In this document: positions 60,113-64,000 of the stretch, one piece after another
Position numbering within the stretch: the stretch's first letter is position 1
Layout of the letters: the number at the start of each line of letters is the position of its first letter
Notes under the pieces: model-generated
The model's input: the letters and a program-made list of their open reading frames with translations, nothing else
What the model was told of the DNA's origin: nothing
Database searches by the model: none
Program-made: the position numbers and the translations under genes
Assembly: GCF_036178845.1 (NCBI RefSeq)
Contig: NZ_CP108070.1
Location: forward strand, 4,774,001 to 4,838,000
From: Streptomyces sp. NBC_00271
GTDB lineage: Bacteria; Actinomycetota; Actinomycetes; Streptomycetales; Streptomycetaceae
Length of the DNA: 64,000 bases
Direction: 5' to 3'

Positions 60113-61273
60113 TCACGGCGAGGAGTCCCTGCGCCCCGTGTAGAACGCCACCGTCAAGTCCTTCACCAGCGCCTTGCGCTCGCAGTCGTCGAGTTCGACC
60201 AGCCCGCGCATGGTCAGCCGGGTCACCGTGTCCTCGACGGAGTCGACGACGGAGGTGAGCACGGTGTCGCGGTGCTGGGCGTCCAGGGTCGCGATCCGGC
60301 GGCGCTGCATCACGGCCGCGACCTCGGGGGCGTACTCGATCCGGGTCGGCTGCGCCGAGAACACCTCCAGGCCGACCGGCGCGGCGTCCGCGGCGATCAT
60401 CCCGGTGAGCGCCTCACCGACCGCGTCCGTGTTGCGCAGGGTCGCCACGTCCTTGATGACGGCGGGCGGCGCCTCGGCCGGCAACTGCGAGAGCAACCGC
60501 GACATCGCCGCCTCCACACACTCGCGCAGATACGTCTCATGGTCCTCGACACCGAGCACGGCCTGCGCGGTGTCCTTGACCCGCCACACCACGAGCACCA
60601 CCACCCGCAGCGCGACCCCGTTCGCGTCGACCACCGACATCGGCTCACTGCGCCAGTGCCGCAGTCGTACGTCGACCCGGCGCCGCAGCACCACCGGGTT
60701 GATCCACAACAGCCCGGTGCGCCGGACCGTGCCCCGGTAGCGGCCGAAGAGGCCGAGCACCCAGGCACGCCCGGTCCGGCCACGGGAGAGCCCGCCGAAC
60801 CCGAACAGCCCGAGCGCGCCGGCCCCGGCGTACGCGGCCCATTGCGCGGGGCCGAGCCCGGCCCCCGCGTACCAGGGCAGCCCGATCACCCTCCCCGCAC
60901 TGTGCGGCAGCACACCCGACCACCAAGTGGTGAGTACACATCCGGCCACCCCGCAGGCCCCGGCCAGCACACCCGCCACTCCGGGCAGCACCCGTGCGGG
61001 GCGCTCCACCAGTTCGGGGTCGACCTCCGGCACCGGGCGCGGGGCCCGGCCCAGCACGGGGCGCCGGATCCGGGGCTGTTCGCCCGTGCCACGCCGCCGC
61101 CCCACCACGGCGGGCGAGAGCGGCACGGACACCGGCTCGGGGTCGTCACGGAAGAGCAGATGGACGGGGATCTCGGTGGTCGCCTCGTTGTGGATGAGCC
61201 GGGCGGACCGGGAGGCGCCGCCGCCCTCCGGCGTCCCCCCCGACTCCGGGGTGGGTGAAGTCGTCGTACTCAT
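60113..61273 (-). CDS. SPFH/Band-7 domain membrane protein
   Basis: This 386-aa protein has a disordered N-terminus, two membrane helices (about 93-120 and 128-155) and an SPFH/Band-7 domain (LLWINPVVLRRRVDVRLRHWRSEPMSVVDANGVALRVVVLVVWRV ... IKDVATLRNTDAVGEALTGMI). Such proteins scaffold membrane microdomains. The ATG at 61273 is chosen because GGAGG is 6 nt upstream; an ATG at 61285 has its site too close. It is on the minus strand, 154 nt upstream of the LPMO start, and may be cotranscribed with it. Confidence 0.87.
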   Translation of the reverse strand: MSTTTSPTPESGGTPEGGGASRSARLIHNEATTEIPVHLLFRDDPEPVSVPLSPAVVGRRRGTGEQPRIRRPVLGRAPRPVPEVDPELVERPARVLPGVAGVLAGACGVAGCVLTTWWSGVLPHSAGRVIGLPWYAGAGLGPAQWAAYAGAGALGLFGFGGLSRGRTGRAWVLGLFGRYRGTVRRTGLLWINPVVLRRRVDVRLRHWRSEPMSVVDANGVALRVVVLVVWRVKDTAQAVLGVEDHETYLRECVEAAMSRLLSQLPAEAPPAVIKDVATLRNTDAVGEALTGMIAADAAPVGLEVFSAQPTRIEYAPEVAAVMQRRRIATLDAQHRDTVLTSVVDSVEDTVTRLTMRGLVELDDCERKALVKDLTVAFYTGRRDSSP

Positions 61274-61326
61274 AGCTGCCTCCATGCCTCCGCGCGTGGA
61301 AGGGTGATCCCGGCCGGGTGACGAGC

Positions 61327-61430
61327 CCTGGTGCGAGCCGTGGTGCGATGCCTGGTGCGAGCCTTGGTGTGCTGCCTGACGCGTTGCCTGGTACGAGCCC
61401 TGGTACGAGCCGTGCCGCGAGCCCTGCGAC
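61327..61430. repeat. Short tandem repeats before SPFH gene
   Basis: About eight imperfect units of 12-15 nt based on CCTGGTGCGAGC fill most of the 165-nt gap between the SPFH gene start and the end of the peptidoglycan-binding gene. Confidence 0.75.
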
Positions 61431-61438
61431 CTGGCCCT

Positions 61439-62833
61439 TCACGAGAAGAGCCGGCGCCAGGTCTCCGGCCCCGGGCAGCCGTCCGCCGCGCCGCCGCGCC
61501 AGCCCTGCGCCCGCTGGAACGCCTCGACGCCCCGCCGGTCCGCCTCGCCCCAGCGCGGCCCCGGGCCCGACGTGTAGTACGTGCCGAACCCCTTCTTCAC
61601 GAGTTGCTCGCCGAGCCGGGTGACGAACTCGTTGTCGGCGCCGGGCCGAAACAGCCCGCGCCCCGGATAGCCCGGCACCGAGGGGTCGGAGGGAATGGAG
61701 GGGATGGAGGGGATGATGGGAACGGACGGGGCCGAGAATCCCTTCGTCCCCGGTCCGCCCGCCACCGGGGTCCCCGGCACGGACCTTCCCGCCGCCGGAA
61801 TGTCCCTGCCCTTCCTCCCCACCAGGTAGGACCAGGTCCGCGGCCCGGGCAGCCCGTCCGCGTCCGTGGCCCGCCAGCCCTGCGCCCGCTGGAACGCCTG
61901 GGTGGCCCGCCGGTCCGCGTCCGACCAGCGCGGTCCGGGTCCGGTCGAGTAGAAGCGGCCCGCGCCACGTTCCACGAGGAGCCGGCCCAGCCGGGTGACA
62001 TGGGGGTTGTCCGCACCGGGTCCGAAGAAGGACCGGCCCGGGTAGCGGCTGTCCCTCGCCCCCGACGCCGAGGCTGCCGCGCCGCTCGTCCCCTCGGCCA
62101 GCCCCTTGTAGCGGTAGGGAACATAGCGGTCCGAGTTGCTCCAGTAGGCGTACGGAGTGGACTGCCCGCGGGTGTGCGGGCGGGTCTGTTCATAGGCGAG
62201 GTAATAGGTGTGGGTGTAGTCCGCCCAGCCGCCGAAAAGGACGACGTGCGAGCCGTTCTGCGGATCCGCCGCATTATGGAAGAGGAGCATGTCGCCGGGT
62301 TGCACCTGGTCGCGTGAAATGCGTACGCCGAACGTGCCGAGGCTGCCCGTCCATTCGTTTCCCGGCAGGTTCCAGGCCATCGAGACGAAGCCCGAGCAGT
62401 CCTGCCGGTATCCGTCCGGCCAGTACGCGGTATTGCTGTACGGCACCTGCCAGGCGACCCACTTCTTGGCCCGGTTGATGATCGCCGCCCGGGTGGTCGC
62501 GGGGAGCTCGCCCCCCGCCCCGGGCTTCGCGGGCACCGTCGGGCCCTCGCCGAGGCCGTGCAGCGGGGCCTTGGTGCCCTGCGGGGTGTCGGGCTCGTCA
62601 CCTCGGGGGTCGCCCGGCCGGGCGGGTCCGTGCGCGGCGGCCACGGCCGGAACCGGCTGGCCCGCGGCGAGGACGGCGCCCGCCGCCGCGGCCAGCAGCA
62701 GCGCGCCCCGCGCCGCCGGGTGTCCCACGGGCCCGGGCAGTGCGGAAGGGGGCATGACGCGCCGCCAGTGCACGCATCCGGGGCAGTCGCAGTCGCTCAC
62801 GGGATCGAATTCCTCGAATACCGGAGCCTCCAT
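61439..62833 (-). CDS. Secreted NlpC/P60-like protein with two peptidoglycan-binding repeats
   Basis: This 464-aa protein has a Cys-rich N-terminal patch (DCDCPGCVHWRR), an export helix near residues 40-60 (ALLLAAAAGAVLAAG), then an NlpC/P60 or amidase-type cysteine hydrolase domain with Cys in YRQDCSGFVSMAW and His in GSHVVLFGGW. Two C-terminal repeats of about 75 residues begin PGRSFFGPGADNPHVTRLG and PGRGLFRPGADNEFVTRLG and end in RAQGWR...GPRTWSYL-like helices. It should bind and cut cell-wall peptides. The ATG at 62833 has a GAGGGGA ribosome-binding site. Confidence 0.87.
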   Translation of the reverse strand: MEAPVFEEFDPVSDCDCPGCVHWRRVMPPSALPGPVGHPAARGALLLAAAAGAVLAAGQPVPAVAAAHGPARPGDPRGDEPDTPQGTKAPLHGLGEGPTVPAKPGAGGELPATTRAAIINRAKKWVAWQVPYSNTAYWPDGYRQDCSGFVSMAWNLPGNEWTGSLGTFGVRISRDQVQPGDMLLFHNAADPQNGSHVVLFGGWADYTHTYYLAYEQTRPHTRGQSTPYAYWSNSDRYVPYRYKGLAEGTSGAAASASGARDSRYPGRSFFGPGADNPHVTRLGRLLVERGAGRFYSTGPGPRWSDADRRATQAFQRAQGWRATDADGLPGPRTWSYLVGRKGRDIPAAGRSVPGTPVAGGPGTKGFSAPSVPIIPSIPSIPSDPSVPGYPGRGLFRPGADNEFVTRLGEQLVKKGFGTYYTSGPGPRWGEADRRGVEAFQRAQGWRGGAADGCPGPETWRRLFS

Positions 62834-63039
62834 GAGATTCCCCTCACACCACAGGTCCATGTCTCCGCGCTTCTGCACAGTCGTCAGTTTCGCAACTGTC
62901 ACCTCTTGTCGCATGTTGACGGTCCGAATGATGTACAGGAACCATTTCCGACCGGTTCGGGACACCCGACCGCTCACTTCACGACACCCTCGTGGTCCGG
63001 AGCACCCTCCCCGGTCGAGTAGAGTTCTCGGGTCAGCAG

Positions 63040-63113
63040 GCGCCGCTAGCTCAGTTGGTTAGAGCAGCTGACTCTTAATCAGCGGGTCCGGGGTTCGAGT
63101 CCCTGGCGGCGCA
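63040..63113 (+). tRNA. tRNA-Lys (CTT), copy 3
   Basis: This copy is identical to the other two tRNA-Lys genes. Its 5' flank GTCAGCAG is the same 8 nt as at copy 1 and unlike copy 2. TAGAGT at 63020-63025 may be the -10 element. Confidence 0.97.
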
Positions 63114-63120
63114 CCGACAC

Positions 63121-63154
63121 CGAAGGGCCCCTCACCGACGTGAGGGGCCCTTCG
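63121..63154 (+). terminator. Terminator after tRNA-Lys copy 3
   Basis: CGAAGGGCCCCTCAC pairs perfectly with GTGAGGGGCCCTTCG around a CGAC loop. Confidence 0.92.
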
Positions 63155-63604
63155 GCTTATGGGCGGGGCGGGCTTCCCGCGGGCACAACCGGCGCAAAGA
63201 GTCACATAGGGGCGCATACGGGCCGGGCATATGCGCCCGGCGTATGGGGCGGTGACCCCATCTTCGTACACGCGTCCCAATTAGCGCGTATGACCGGTTA
63301 ACACCGCGTTTCGCATCTTGCGATCATGATGAACGCCGTAGAACCCTGGGCTTCAAGGGACTGTCGATACCTGACAGTTGGGGGTATGGCCGGTTGCGTC
63401 CATGGGGGGTTGGGGGCCCCGTTCATGAACCGATGCCGAGGGGGGCATCATGCAACCGGAAGGTCGCATTTCTATGTCTCCCTTGTGTGGAGCATGTGGG
63501 GATGCCGACCTGCCAGCATGCGTCCGTGACGGTCAAGGGGGACTCGAACGGGCGACTAGAACCGACGAACACGCACCTGGACGTGCGTGCGGGGGGAATG
63601 ACTC
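63155..63604 (+). promoter_or_regulatory. Long structured leader region upstream of cslA
   Basis: These 450 nt contain no convincing gene. Hairpins include CATAC/GTATG enclosing GCCGGGC/GCCCGGC (63215-63246), CTGTC/GACAG (63361-63377), and CCGGTTGC (63390-63397) pairing with GCAACCGG (63452-63459). The last pair encloses the palindrome GTTCATGAAC and an ATGCC/GGCAT hairpin (63433-63448). Part of it is less GC-rich than usual. It probably holds the cslA promoter and a structured 5' UTR. Confidence 0.5.
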
Positions 63605-64000
63605 ATGACGTCGACGCCGACGGGCGCCCGGCAGAACTTCGACCCGTCTGAGACGACCCAGCTCCGGATGCCATCGCACCGGACCGGCAGCAATTTCCGC
63701 AGGATCAAGAAGACCCTGCCGAGATACGACTACGAGCACTACAGCCGGCTCGCGGGTCCCCTCACACAGCCCGATCCGAACAAGCCGTACAAGGTGCAGT
63801 ACCGCTCGCTGCTGTCCCAGGAGCCGCACCGCGTACGAGCCGCCCTGATGCTGGGCGCCGCGCCGCTGCTGTCGCTGATCCTGCTGGGCTGGCTGCTCCA
63901 GCCGGAGCACTGGACCGAACGCGACTACCCGGCCTACGACTTCCTGCCGGTGCTCGACATCGTGATGCTGGTCTCGATCGGTCTGATCGAGTTCTTCCGC
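63605..64000 (+). CDS. cslA: CslA cellulose-synthase-like glycosyltransferase (partial, N-terminus)
   Basis: The window ends after 132 codons. The start ATG at 63605 has a GGGGGGAA ribosome-binding site. The visible part has a basic N-terminus (FRRIKKTLPRYDYEHYSRLAGPLTQPDPNKPYKVQYRSLL) and two membrane helices (about 83-98 and 117-132). This matches the amino end of the family-2 glycosyltransferase CslA, which makes a beta-glycan at hyphal tips. The glycosyltransferase domain itself is beyond the edge. Upstream LPMO, SPFH and NlpC-like genes match its known neighbourhood. Confidence 0.82.
   Translation, partial: MTSTPTGARQNFDPSETTQLRMPSHRTGSNFRRIKKTLPRYDYEHYSRLAGPLTQPDPNKPYKVQYRSLLSQEPHRVRAALMLGAAPLLSLILLGWLLQPEHWTERDYPAYDFLPVLDIVMLVSIGLIEFFR

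Noticed and set aside
63326..63651. Two overlapping short frames before cslA
   Set aside because: They have no ribosome-binding site, contain the palindromes of the leader region and resemble no protein; one overlaps the true cslA start in another frame.

Overview
This is a very GC-rich window with GTG and TTG starts, strong purine-rich ribosome-binding sites, CebR-, DasR- and BldD-like operators, and a gene order I recognise (adpA end, orn, cebR-cebEFG-bglC ... cdgA ... an AA10 LPMO, cslA start). It is a piece of a Streptomyces chromosome, colinear (from memory) with the core arm-proximal region of model streptomycetes running from adpA to cslA. Functions are read from motifs; no database search was possible.

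Layout. 1-1.6 kb: the end of adpA, oligoribonuclease, tRNA-His and a GNAT acetyltransferase. 1.6-8.9 kb: a kinase-like protein, then the cellobiose system: LacI-type repressor cebR, ABC transporter genes cebE-cebF-cebG and a GH1 beta-glucosidase bglC, with palindromic CebR boxes before cebE and on the start of bglC. 8.9-20.5 kb: housekeeping and hypothetical genes, including a methyltransferase, a secreted CBM2-GH18 chitinase-like enzyme, a two-component pair, a spermidine-synthase-like protein, a TPR regulator, a histidine phosphatase and a PAP2-type membrane protein. 20.4-24.6 kb: three overlapping genes that look like a split Dna2-type nuclease-helicase. 25.4-31.4 kb: a prim-pol-like protein whose stop codon lies inside a tRNA-Lys gene, a secreted M6 protease, the c-di-GMP enzyme CdgA and a flavin monooxygenase. 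31.4-31.9 kb is a block of degenerate intergenic repeats. 31.9-40.9 kb: a catabolic island with two Asp/Glu-racemase-superfamily proteins, a 2-hydroxyacid dehydrogenase, an amidase, a DUF3830 protein, an EhuBCDA-type amino-acid-like ABC transporter and an IclR regulator.

41.1-58.6 kb: directly after a second tRNA-Lys lies an all-minus-strand hybrid PKS/NRPS biosynthetic cluster: acyl-CoA ligase, a 34-aa coupled leader ORF, MFS exporter, PKS (KS-AT-ACP, no reductive domain), a 1894-aa aminotransferase/luciferase-type monooxygenase/C-PCP-C protein, an M18 aminopeptidase, a type II thioesterase, an SDR and a terminal A-PCP NRPS. The domain logic (beta-keto chain, transamination, alpha-hydroxylation, peptide extension) predicts an N-terminal 3-amino-2-hydroxy fatty acyl peptide of the microginin/amastatin/bestatin type. 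Such compounds inhibit metallo-aminopeptidases, and the cluster carries its own M18 aminopeptidase. This is the most interesting system in the window.

58.7-64.0 kb: core genome again: a DUF3592 membrane protein, an AA10 lytic polysaccharide monooxygenase under DasR-like sites, an SPFH protein, a secreted NlpC/P60-like peptidoglycan-binding protein, a third identical tRNA-Lys, a long structured leader and the start of cslA, which is cut by the window end.
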